Positions 11,078 through 18,514 of a stretch of 18,514 nt of DNA are shown piece after piece. Under the pieces are notes generated by a model that was not told the DNA's origin, ran no database searches, and was given only the letters and a program-made list of their open reading frames with translations. A program made the translations under genes and the position numbers. Within the stretch, counting starts at the first letter, position 1. Each line of letters opens with the position of its first letter. This DNA is from Sulfurovum sp. (GTDB taxonomy: Bacteria > Campylobacterota > Campylobacteria > Campylobacterales > Sulfurovaceae), in the NCBI GenBank assembly GCA_020719895.1, contig DYPM01000025.1:1-18514 (forward strand), given 5' to 3'.

Positions 11078-12976
11078 ATGTTTGGATACTATCGCGTTGC
11101 TTCTGCTGTCAATCACACTACAGTAGCCAATCCTATCAAGAATGCCAAAGAGATTCTTGCTCTTATCAAGCAAGCGTACGCACAAGAGGTTTGTGTCATC
11201 GTGTTTCCCGAGCTCACACTTACAGGATACACTGCCTCAGATCTTTTGCTTAATCAAACACTTATTCAAACACAATACGATGCACTTGCAACGCTTTTGG
11301 AGCAAACTGCAAAGACGGAGACGATTGTCATCATTGGCATAGCACACCTTCATTGTGATAGGCTATACAACTGTGCGGTTGTGTTTCAGAGTGGTAAAAT
11401 ATTGGGCGTAATTCCTAAAACCTATCTTCCTAACAAAAAAGAATTTTACGAAAAAAGACACTTTAGAAGCGGTCGAGATATCATACAGAGTGATACGGAG
11501 CTTTTGGGAGTTGTAGTTCCTTTTGGTGTAGATCTACTGTTTAGTGATAATAAAAATATGATATTTGGCATAGAGATATGTGAAGACCTTTGGGCTATCA
11601 CACCACCGAGCAATCAACAAGCAATCAATGGTGCAACACTGTTTTTCAATCTTTCAGCAAGCAATGAACTTATCGGCAAACACGAATACCGCGAAGAGTT
11701 GGTACGCACCCAAAGTGCAAGGTGCATGGGAGCGTATGTCTATACTTCTGCGGGTGTTGGCGAATCTACGACTGATACTCTATTTGGCGGTCATGCAATC
11801 ATCGCCGAATACGGTACGACAGTCGTACAAAACCAACGCTTCGTAATCCAAAGCCACTTCATTGTAGCCGATATTGATATAGAGTGGTTGCGATCGCTTC
11901 GTTTGAGTGACTCAAGTTTTGGCGATGCTCCACAAACAGAAGTACGCAAAATCAAAGTCGGCACTACGCCTGCTATGAGTGAAACCCAACGAGCAATCAA
12001 TCCCTATCCGTTTATCCCTTCAGGCTTTGATGATAGAGAAAAAAGATGCGAAGAGATCATACGTATCCAAGCCTATTCGCTCATCAAGCGTATGACGCAT
12101 GCACGTATCACCAAGGCAGTGATTGGAATTTCAGGCGGTTTGGACTCGACACTTGCATTGCTTTCGACTCACAAAGCATTTGAGATCATGCAGTGGGAAA
12201 CAAGCAACATTATCGCCATTACCATGCCAGGTTTTGGCACTACGTCACGCACCAAAAACAACGCTATCGCACTCTGTGAAACATTGGGCGTGACATTCAA
12301 AACGATTGATATCACCGAACTTTCCACCAAAGAGTTTGAAGCGATTGGACACGAACTTGATGAACACACCATCACATACGAAAATGTCCAAGCAAGAGCA
12401 AGAACTTCGATACTGATGAACACCGCCAACAAAATAGGTGGTTTGGTGATCGGCACAGCAGATCTTAGCGAGATTGCATTGGGATGGAGTACTTACAATG
12501 GTGATCATATGAGTATGTATGCACTTAACGCAGGAGTTCCAAAAACCCTCGTGAAGTATCTCATCGAACATTTCAAATCAAACAAAAACATCGCACCCAT
12601 CATTGACGATATTTTAGCCACACCAATCAGCCCTGAACTTCTCCCGCACAACGATGACACAATTATCCAAGAGACCGAAACAATCATAGGACCGTATGAG
12701 CTGCATGACTTTTTTCTTTACCACTTTATCAAATACGGCTCAAACCCCAAAAAGATAAGACACCTCGCACAAATAGCATTCAAAGAAAAATACACACACG
12801 AAGAGATCACCCAATGGCTCACCCTTTTTCTCAAACGCTTCTTTACTCAACAGTTTAAACGCTCCTGTATGCCTGATGGTCCTAAGGTCGGAACTATCTC
12901 TCTAAGCCCAAGAGCAGACTGGAAAATGCCAAGCGACGCGGATGTTGAGATTTGGATAGAAGAGCTATTGCGATGA
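11078..12976 (+). CDS. nadE: Glutamine-dependent NAD(+) synthetase
   Basis: 632 residues, the two-domain form of NAD synthetase, which makes NAD+ from deamido-NAD, ATP and glutamine-derived ammonia. The N-terminal nitrilase-like glutaminase domain (1 to about 285) has the full triad: E45 (FPELTLTGY), K114 (IPKTYLPN) and C168 (GIEICEDLW). The C-terminal ATP pyrophosphatase domain has the P-loop SGGLDST (352-358), GFGTTSRTKNNA (385-396) and GTADLSEIALGW (459-470). Length and layout match the long type (as in Mycobacterium) rather than the roughly 250-residue ammonia-dependent NadE of Campylobacter and Helicobacter. It is therefore self-sufficient for nitrogen from glutamine. AAAGG before the ATG supports this start. 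It is the last gene of the ilvE operon, with a hairpin 35 bases past its stop. Confidence 0.93.
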   Translation: MFGYYRVASAVNHTTVANPIKNAKEILALIKQAYAQEVCVIVFPELTLTGYTASDLLLNQTLIQTQYDALATLLEQTAKTETIVIIGIAHLHCDRLYNCAVVFQSGKILGVIPKTYLPNKKEFYEKRHFRSGRDIIQSDTELLGVVVPFGVDLLFSDNKNMIFGIEICEDLWAITPPSNQQAINGATLFFNLSASNELIGKHEYREELVRTQSARCMGAYVYTSAGVGESTTDTLFGGHAIIAEYGTTVVQNQRFVIQSHFIVADIDIEWLRSLRLSDSSFGDAPQTEVRKIKVGTTPAMSETQRAINPYPFIPSGFDDREKRCEEIIRIQAYSLIKRMTHARITKAVIGISGGLDSTLALLSTHKAFEIMQWETSNIIAITMPGFGTTSRTKNNAIALCETLGVTFKTIDITELSTKEFEAIGHELDEHTITYENVQARARTSILMNTANKIGGLVIGTADLSEIALGWSTYNGDHMSMYALNAGVPKTLVKYLIEHFKSNKNIAPIIDDILATPISPELLPHNDDTIIQETETIIGPYELHDFFLYHFIKYGSNPKKIRHLAQIAFKEKYTHEEITQWLTLFLKRFFTQQFKRSCMPDGPKVGTISLSPRADWKMPSDADVEIWIEELLR

Positions 12977-13010
12977 GTCTTGATGGTGAAAGTGTGTTTT
13001 TGTAGAATTT

Positions 13011-13035
13011 ATATCAGAGCCAAAGACTCTGATAT
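13011..13035. terminator. Hairpin between convergent nadE and RND operons
   Basis: ATATCAGAG (13011-13019) and CTCTGATAT (13027-13035) form a perfect 9-bp stem with a seven-base loop. It lies 35 bases past the nadE stop and 28 bases past the RND permease stop on the other strand. Being symmetrical, it can serve both convergent transcripts. Neither side has a long T-run (plus side GTAGCTTTT), so strength is uncertain. Confidence 0.6.
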
Positions 13036-13062
13036 GTAGCTTTTGGAGGGAGTCGTAAAATA

Positions 13063-16000
13063 TTACACTATCTCTCCCACCTCATACCATCTTCTTAGGC
13101 GTCTGTCTAATGGTGTGATCATTTTGTAGATAACTGGGACAATGAGGAGTGTGAGGAGCATTGAACTAATGAGTCCACCAATAACAGCAATCGCCATAGG
13201 TGCTTTGGTCTCACTTCCAAGTCCTGTTGCGATAGCCAGTGGTAGCATCGCAAAAACCATCGCGATAGTGGTCATCAAAATTGGGCGAAGTCGTTTCTCT
13301 CCTGCCTCAAGGAGTGCGGCATCGACATTTTTGCCATCACGCATCGCTTCATTGGCGAAATCGACCAACAAAACGGCGTTTTTGCCTACCATTCCCATAA
13401 GCAACATAAATCCAATCATCACAAAAAGACTAAACTGCTGACCGCTCACAAACAGTGCAAGCATCACTCCGATGATACTTAGTGGCAAAGCGACCATGAT
13501 GATGATAGGCTGAATCAATGACTCATAGAGTATCGCCAAAATGATATACATCAAAATGATCGAAAGTCCTATCGCTGCACCAAAGGCTTGCCCTGTTTTT
13601 ACCATCTCTTCAGCAAAACCTGTAAATTTGTAGGTAACCTCTTTTGGCAGAAGTTCATCTATTTTAGCTTTGGTGTATCCCACCGCACTACCCAAGTCCA
13701 AACCAAAAAGATCAGCATAGATGGCTACTTGTCGCTGGCGGTCAAGGTGATTGATACTTGCTAACGAATTGCTTTTTTCGAATTTTACCAATCCGTCGAG
13801 ATAGACAAGCGTGCCATTTGTAGCACGAAGCTGTATCTTTTTGATATCATCGATAGTTTTGCGATGGGTATCATCAAACCGCAATGTGATGTCATACTGC
13901 TTGCCGTTTTCCTCGTAGTGGGATATCTCAATGTCACTTGAGAATGCTATCGAGATCGCCTCGGCGATTTGTGATGCACTAATCCCCAAGCGGCTTGCAT
14001 TTTCTCTAAGGATTTGTAGCTCTATTTGTGGTTTTCCCTCTTCGAGGTTGGTGTCGATATCGACAAATCCCTGTTTTTTGGAAAGGTACTCAGTAAGGTT
14101 GTGCGTAGCAGTTTTGAGCGACTCAAACGAATCGGATTTTAGGATGATCTGATAGGGTACATTGACTCCTGCTCCTTTGATATTGGGAATCGCAGCAGCG
14201 GTGATGTGCATCTGTGTTTGGTAAAGCTTCGCACGCTCTCGGAAGTCTTGGATGATCTGTTCTTGATTGATATCACGCTCTTCGACCGCATTGAGTTTGA
14301 CATAAATGGTCGCTTTGTTGATCTCTTGTGCGGCGTTATATCCAACACCCAATGTGGTATAAAGGATATTTTTATCCTCTTTTGCAACCTTCTCTATCTC
14401 TTTTGATTGACGTATCATCTGGCTTAGCGATATTCCCGCGGGTGCTTTGATTTGAATCTCAAACTCCGCTTTGTCCTCTTTAGGGAAAAAATCCAATCCA
14501 ATCTGTGGGAAAAGACTCAAAGATCCAAAAAAGGTAAATATCACAGCAACAAGTGTAAAAATCTTACGCTTTAGAACAAACCGCAAACTCCCATCATACA
14601 CTCTCTCTATCGCCTTAAAGAGTGGTTCGGTGAGATCATAAAAACGGCTGTGTTTTTTCTGTAGAGTTCTTGCCCCAAAGCTGGGGATAAAACTCAGTGC
14701 AATAGTGTAAGAGATAATGACTGCAAACCCTACAGTCATCGCAAACGACTCAAAAAACTTTCCAACAATCCCGCTCATATTGGCAACAGGGATAAAAACC
14801 GCAAGAAGCATCGCAGAGATAGCAAGAATCGCAAACGCGATCTCATGCACACCTTCATACGCCGCTTGAAGTTTTCCCATACCTGCTTCGAGTTTTTTGT
14901 AGATATTTTCGATGACAACAACCGCATCATCGATGATAATCCCAATCGCAAGTGTGAGTCCAATGAGCGTCATTTTATTGAGATCAAACCCCATAAAGTC
15001 CATCAAAGCAATCGTCCCAAAAACAGAAGTAGGAATCGACAATGCCGACACAAGCGTAATAGTAGTATTGCGTAAAAAAACAAAGATGATGATCACCGCC
15101 AAAAATGACCCATAGATAAGGTCAAACTCGACATCTTCCAAAGAGTGAATGATAAACGGTGAAGTATCATTGAGTGTTTTGATCTCAAACCTATCACCTG
15201 CCATCTGTTTGATCTTTGGCAACTCCTCTTTGACTTTGGAGACAATCTCAAGTGTATTAGTAGCAGAGATTTTCTGCACCTCAAGCATTACGCCTTCGAC
15301 TCCATCGTACGCGGCATAACTTTTAGGATCACTCATACTGTCTTCTATGCGTGCGAGATCTGCAAGACGAAGTCCCTCTTTGATTTTTATCTTCTCCAAC
15401 TCTTCGATACTCAGTGCATCGGCTTTGGTTTTGAGAACAAACTCTTTAGCGTTGGTGATAAGCTTTCCGCCACCGATTTTGATATTTTCTCGTGCGACAA
15501 TCGCATTGAGTTCGCTTACAGTAATGCCATAGCGGTTGAGTTTGGAGATATCAGGATAGATATGAATCTCTCTGTCTTTGTAGCCGATGATATTGATAGC
15601 ACCTACACCGCTTATCTTTTGAAGATTGGGTTTGACTTTTTCATCGACAAACACCATCAGGTTTTGTAGCGTATCATTTTTGGTAGCGACAAACACATTG
15701 ATCACCGACGCACCACCGATATCAAGCTTACTTACCAATGGCGTCTTGACATCTTTAGGAAGTGCCACGGCAGAGACTTTATCACGCACATCGTTGGTCG
15801 CTTCGTCTATATTGCGTTCTAAAAAAAACTTGATCGTTACGACACTCACACCGTCGCTACTTGTAGAGATGATAGAATCTACGCCACCGATACGAGAGAT
15901 TGCCTCTTCGACTTTATCAGTTACTTCAGACTCTACTGTGATAGGCTCTGCTCCTGGATAGACGGTTTTGACTGTGACAATAGGGAAATCGACATTAGGG

Positions 16001-16104
16001 AAAAGTGCTGCAGGCATCGCCTTGAAGCTCATCCATCCGAAGATGACAAGCGTCAATGCGTACATAAGGGTTGTAATAGGTCTATTGATTGCTAATTTAT
16101 ACAT
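13063..16104 (-). CDS. RND efflux transporter, permease subunit (AcrB-like)
   Basis: 1013 residues, the standard size for an HAE-1/AcrB-type pump. It starts with a helix (about 9-28) leading to a first large periplasmic loop (30-330; NVDFPIVTVKTVYPGA). Helices 2-6 follow, then a second periplasmic loop and helices 8-12. The proton-relay aspartates D392-D393 are in helix 4 (AIGIIIDDAVVVIEN). The matching lysine of helix 10 is in GMVGKNAVLLVDFA. The pump uses the proton gradient to drive hydrophobic or toxic substrates out through the adaptor and outer-membrane channel encoded just upstream. Substrate is unknown; the sequence is of the broad AcrB/MdtB type, not the heavy-metal CusA type. The start is 6 bases after the adaptor stop with a poor Shine-Dalgarno, suggesting coupled translation. 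Confidence 0.92.
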   Translation of the reverse strand: MYKLAINRPITTLMYALTLVIFGWMSFKAMPAALFPNVDFPIVTVKTVYPGAEPITVESEVTDKVEEAISRIGGVDSIISTSSDGVSVVTIKFFLERNIDEATNDVRDKVSAVALPKDVKTPLVSKLDIGGASVINVFVATKNDTLQNLMVFVDEKVKPNLQKISGVGAINIIGYKDREIHIYPDISKLNRYGITVSELNAIVARENIKIGGGKLITNAKEFVLKTKADALSIEELEKIKIKEGLRLADLARIEDSMSDPKSYAAYDGVEGVMLEVQKISATNTLEIVSKVKEELPKIKQMAGDRFEIKTLNDTSPFIIHSLEDVEFDLIYGSFLAVIIIFVFLRNTTITLVSALSIPTSVFGTIALMDFMGFDLNKMTLIGLTLAIGIIIDDAVVVIENIYKKLEAGMGKLQAAYEGVHEIAFAILAISAMLLAVFIPVANMSGIVGKFFESFAMTVGFAVIISYTIALSFIPSFGARTLQKKHSRFYDLTEPLFKAIERVYDGSLRFVLKRKIFTLVAVIFTFFGSLSLFPQIGLDFFPKEDKAEFEIQIKAPAGISLSQMIRQSKEIEKVAKEDKNILYTTLGVGYNAAQEINKATIYVKLNAVEERDINQEQIIQDFRERAKLYQTQMHITAAAIPNIKGAGVNVPYQIILKSDSFESLKTATHNLTEYLSKKQGFVDIDTNLEEGKPQIELQILRENASRLGISASQIAEAISIAFSSDIEISHYEENGKQYDITLRFDDTHRKTIDDIKKIQLRATNGTLVYLDGLVKFEKSNSLASINHLDRQRQVAIYADLFGLDLGSAVGYTKAKIDELLPKEVTYKFTGFAEEMVKTGQAFGAAIGLSIILMYIILAILYESLIQPIIIMVALPLSIIGVMLALFVSGQQFSLFVMIGFMLLMGMVGKNAVLLVDFANEAMRDGKNVDAALLEAGEKRLRPILMTTIAMVFAMLPLAIATGLGSETKAPMAIAVIGGLISSMLLTLLIVPVIYKMITPLDRRLRRWYEVGEIV

Positions 16105-16110
16105 ATCGTC

Positions 16111-16812
16111 TTACTTTGTAGTGATAATGCCATCGCCAAAAAGTCCGACGGGAAGATCTTGTGCTTTGACTTCGGCGATTATTTTGCGGGATTTTTCATC
16201 TATGGCTGGATAGATTTTGTAGATCTCACCTGTGCGGTTGGTCTCGTCGCCATCGATTTTATAGACAAACGCGTCCCCTTTTTTGACTTGTGTATGGTAT
16301 TTTTGATCAAAGCTTAATATCAATCTTCTGTCGCTCAAGCTCTGAACAGTGAGCGCTTTGGTGATCATTTGACCACTGACAAGATCTCCTTTTTCGACAA
16401 ACTTCATCGTGATTGTGCCATCAAATGGTGCTTTAAGTTTTGTTTTATCAAGTTGGCTCTGCTCCAGTCGAAGTTTAGCACTAGCATTTTCGTATTTGTA
16501 GGCAAACATATCCATTTGTGCTTCAGAGGTGACGTTTGTAACCTTTTTTTGTCTTTCGTAGTCCCTTTTGGCGTACTTCTGTGCGATAGATGCCATCTCA
16601 ACTTGTGCTTGGATATCGTCATTGATAAGCTCTCCTAAGAGTTGTCCTTTTTTGACTGTGTCGCCAATCTGCACATAAAGTTTTTCGATAATACCATTGC
16701 CACTAAACGCCACTGTAGCGCTTTGTGCTGCGTGTATTTCAAAAGTCGCATACACCTCTTGTGCATACATCAAAACGGTTGCTGTCATCCACAATGTCAC
16801 TGTTTTTTTCAT
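16111..16812 (-). CDS. RND efflux periplasmic adaptor (membrane fusion protein), short form
   Basis: A 233-residue precursor with a signal peptide (cleavage near residues 17-22). It then has the two halves of a lipoyl-like domain (VAFSGNGIIEKLYVQIGDTV, 34-53; KAPFDGTITMKFVEKGDLV, 127-145) flanking a helical hairpin (about 63-122). A beta-barrel domain follows (about 163-215), and the protein ends at LFGDGIITTK. Classical adaptors run 350-400 residues; here the C-terminal membrane-proximal domain is largely missing and the hairpin is short. No lipobox cysteine is seen. It should bridge the RND permease and the TolC-like channel. The start overlaps the channel gene's stop by four bases (ATGA, 16809-16812), and the permease starts 6 bases after its stop, so stoichiometry is probably set by coupled translation. 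Confidence 0.88.
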   Translation of the reverse strand: MKKTVTLWMTATVLMYAQEVYATFEIHAAQSATVAFSGNGIIEKLYVQIGDTVKKGQLLGELINDDIQAQVEMASIAQKYAKRDYERQKKVTNVTSEAQMDMFAYKYENASAKLRLEQSQLDKTKLKAPFDGTITMKFVEKGDLVSGQMITKALTVQSLSDRRLILSFDQKYHTQVKKGDAFVYKIDGDETNRTGEIYKIYPAIDEKSRKIIAEVKAQDLPVGLFGDGIITTK

Positions 16813-18050
16813 TTTACATACTCCTTAGGGTCTTTGCCTGCATAATAATAATAAAGAGATTTTGCAATCTCATAGTCATACTCTACTGCTTTGAGTCGTG
16901 CGGATGCTTCGCTTTCTACAGTGAGTGCTTCGAGGTATTCAATATGGTCTGCGATCCCTTGTTCGTACCGCAACAGTGTCGCTTTGTAGCTACTGCGAGA
17001 GGCTATAAGACCACTTTTAGCACTTCCCAATTGTGCCTCAACAGTCAATAATCGCCGTTTGGCAAGTGAAAAATAGCTCTTTTGCTCCTGTGTAGCATAC
17101 GCTTTTTGACTTTTGAGTGCCAACTTTTGATATCGCAACGACTCTTGTATTTTGCTCGTCGTACCACCATCAAAAAGACGCATCGTGGCTGATATCTTGA
17201 GTGCGTTTTGATGATCAAGCAAGATATTGCTCCCAAAACCAGAATCGACAACATCATCATAATTGGATTTCACATAAGTGTCCTCTACGCGAACTTGCGG
17301 TCTATAAACTGCTCCTATTGCATCGGCACTCTCTTCTATCGCATCAGCACGTGCATTTAGAATCTTGACATTTTCCAAAGAGTCAAGCTTCAATGATTTG
17401 AGCATTACAAAGCGACTATTAGAATTTGGTGCTATCTCTACCCCGCTAAGGAGTTTGAGATTTTGTCGTTGTGTCTCCAATGCCATTTTGACCGCTTCTA
17501 TCTGATAGAGATTCTCATCGTACGCGGCTTGAAGTTTGTCTATATCATCTTGCACTGCCAAACCCGTAGATTTGAACCGTCTGATACGATTCATTTGTGC
17601 TGATAACGCTTTGGATTTTTCGCCCAATGCTTCAAGTTGTGCTTGGTACGCCTTGAATCCGTAATACCGATGTACGATATCAAGTGTTACACTCTTTTTG
17701 AATGCTTCTTTTTCGTACGCTACGGCTTGATACTCATGTCCTTTGGCTCTTTTGAGTGCACCTCTTTTGCCACCATCATAGATGTCCATTCCAATCTTCA
17801 TAAATCCAGAGGTGATTTTTCCTGGAGAAACCAACGAGACAGGATCAGTCAACGACTCTGAAACGCCAATATCAAGCGTTGGCCAAAATGTACGCTTTTG
17901 TGCATCAAGTTCCGCCTCTTTGGCATCTATCTGTTGCGATTTGGCTTGGATATTTTGATTGTGCTTACTTGCCTCTTCAATCAAAGACTTTAGATTTCCT
18001 GTTTGTGCAAAACCAAACAGAGGAATCACCATTAGCCACGTATATTTCAT
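16809..18050 (-). CDS. TolC-family outer-membrane efflux channel
   Basis: A 413-residue precursor with a signal peptide (MKYTWLMVIPLFGFA, cleavage about 15-17). It has the twofold repeat of outer-membrane efflux proteins: long amphipathic helices (about 20-60 and 100-210, then 225-245 and 300-400) alternate with beta-strand segments rich in aromatic residues and the DGG turn (MKIGMDIYDGGKRGALKRA near 85-103; MRLFDGGTTSKIQE near 298-311). Three copies would form the barrel and periplasmic tunnel. It is the first gene of the efflux operon. AAGGAG lies six bases before the ATG, and a palindrome (18070-18086) sits just upstream. It is not a lipoprotein, unlike OprM-type channels, because no Cys follows the signal peptide. 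Confidence 0.9.
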   Translation of the reverse strand: MKYTWLMVIPLFGFAQTGNLKSLIEEASKHNQNIQAKSQQIDAKEAELDAQKRTFWPTLDIGVSESLTDPVSLVSPGKITSGFMKIGMDIYDGGKRGALKRAKGHEYQAVAYEKEAFKKSVTLDIVHRYYGFKAYQAQLEALGEKSKALSAQMNRIRRFKSTGLAVQDDIDKLQAAYDENLYQIEAVKMALETQRQNLKLLSGVEIAPNSNSRFVMLKSLKLDSLENVKILNARADAIEESADAIGAVYRPQVRVEDTYVKSNYDDVVDSGFGSNILLDHQNALKISATMRLFDGGTTSKIQESLRYQKLALKSQKAYATQEQKSYFSLAKRRLLTVEAQLGSAKSGLIASRSSYKATLLRYEQGIADHIEYLEALTVESEASARLKAVEYDYEIAKSLYYYYAGKDPKEYVK

Positions 18051-18069
18051 ACTTGCTCCTTTTTTATTA

Positions 18070-18086
18070 GAGTTCTTTTAGAACTC
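18070..18086. promoter_or_regulatory. Palindrome upstream of the efflux operon, candidate repressor operator
   Basis: GAGTTCT (18070-18076) and AGAACTC (18080-18086) form a perfect 7-bp dyad around TTT. It is 20 bases before the tolC-type start codon, in the 89-base gap after msrB. Efflux operons of this type are often repressed by TetR-family proteins that bind such dyads, but no regulator gene is in the window. As RNA it would be a short hairpin in the leader. I see no convincing -10 box in this gap. Confidence 0.45.
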
Positions 18087-18139
18087 ACAGAATGCTTAAC
18101 GAATAAGTTTATTAGGCTACTTGTGGCTTTTATAAAAAT

Positions 18140-18499
18140 TTATTTCGCCTCAAAATCAAGCGAAATAGAATTGACACAGTGTCGTGTCTGTTTGGAAGTG
18201 AATCCTTCGCCTCTAAAAACATGTCCGAGGTGACCACCGCAATTGGCACAAACAATCTCTACACGTCTGCCATCTGCATCACGAATCTCTTCGACTGCTC
18301 CTGTGATCGCATCATCAAAGCTCGGCCATCCCGTGCCACTATCAAACTTCACATCGGAAGTAAAAAGTGGTGTATTGCACTGACGACATTTGTAAATACC
18401 GCTCTCTTTGTGATCAAAGTATTTTCCCGCAAATGCTCTTTCAGTACCTTTGTGTAGTATCACATACTGCTCTTGTTCGCTTAGTTCATTGTATGCCAT
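18140..18499 (-). CDS. msrB: Peptide-methionine (R)-S-oxide reductase MsrB
   Basis: 119 residues with complete MsrB features. Two zinc-binding pairs, C38-x2-C41 and C84-x2-C87, frame the conserved FDSGTGWPSF (52-61). The catalytic cysteine is C108 in RHCVNSISL. The enzyme reduces the R-form of oxidised methionine in proteins at the expense of thioredoxin. There is no signal peptide, so it is cytoplasmic. It is the stand-alone B-type, not fused to MsrA. AAGGAG about seven bases before the ATG at 18499 supports the start. The next gene on the same strand (efflux channel) begins 89 bases later, beyond a palindrome, so cotranscription is possible but not shown. Its promoter is beyond the right edge. 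Confidence 0.93.
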   Translation of the reverse strand: MAYNELSEQEQYVILHKGTERAFAGKYFDHKESGIYKCRQCNTPLFTSDVKFDSGTGWPSFDDAITGAVEEIRDADGRRVEIVCANCGGHLGHVFRGEGFTSKQTRHCVNSISLDFEAK

Positions 18500-18514
18500 A
18501 ACAGACTCCTTGAT

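Overview
The window reads as a chromosomal segment of a Campylobacterota (epsilonproteobacterial) genome, most like the Sulfurimonas/Sulfuricurvum/Sulfurovum kind of sulfur-oxidiser. This rests on protein flavour, AT-rich intergenic DNA with TGnTATAAT-type promoters, the ilvE-SPFH gene pair known from Campylobacter, and a hydrogenase-protease remnant of Campylobacter-like sequence. I cannot fix the genus from sequence alone. Coding density is high; no gap exceeds about 205 bases, and I see no tRNA, rRNA, CRISPR array, insertion sequence or replication origin.

Left end (1-2050): a three-gene minus-strand operon runs DUF4160 protein -> internally deleted hydrogenase maturation protease -> 2OG-Fe(II) oxygenase. 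Its probable promoter is overlapped by a 22-bp near-perfect palindrome. Divergently, a strong promoter and Shine-Dalgarno site drive a 76-codon gene for a small protein that looks like a PC4/PUR-type nucleic-acid-binding fold. Just downstream lies a 118-base multi-helix inverted-repeat element (1885-2002) followed by a terminator-like hairpin. It is either a structured RNA or a dispersed palindromic repeat, and is the most interesting unexplained feature here.

Middle (2050-7871): a minus-strand operon with tight junctions runs DUF420 membrane protein -> heptad-repeat coiled-coil protein with a PD-(D/E)XK-like domain -> DUF523 (TudS-like) protein -> periplasmic Deg-type serine protease with PDZ -> MFS transporter. 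Upstream of it, also on the minus strand, an NAD(P)-dependent aldehyde dehydrogenase gene is separated by two hairpins, one of them a 32-bp palindrome.

Right of centre (8023-12976): a divergent plus-strand operon runs ilvE -> SPFH/Band 7 membrane protein -> Rpn/PD-(D/E)XK transposase-family nuclease with a (GREE)7 repeat -> glutamine-dependent NAD synthetase. The gaps are 16-21 bases, so a mobile-type nuclease sits inside a housekeeping operon.

Right end (13063-18499): a minus-strand tripartite efflux operon runs TolC-type outer-membrane channel -> short periplasmic adaptor -> RND permease. It is preceded by a palindrome (possible repressor operator) and by msrB, a methionine sulfoxide reductase gene. 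Together the permease, adaptor and channel should export a hydrophobic or toxic compound across both membranes.
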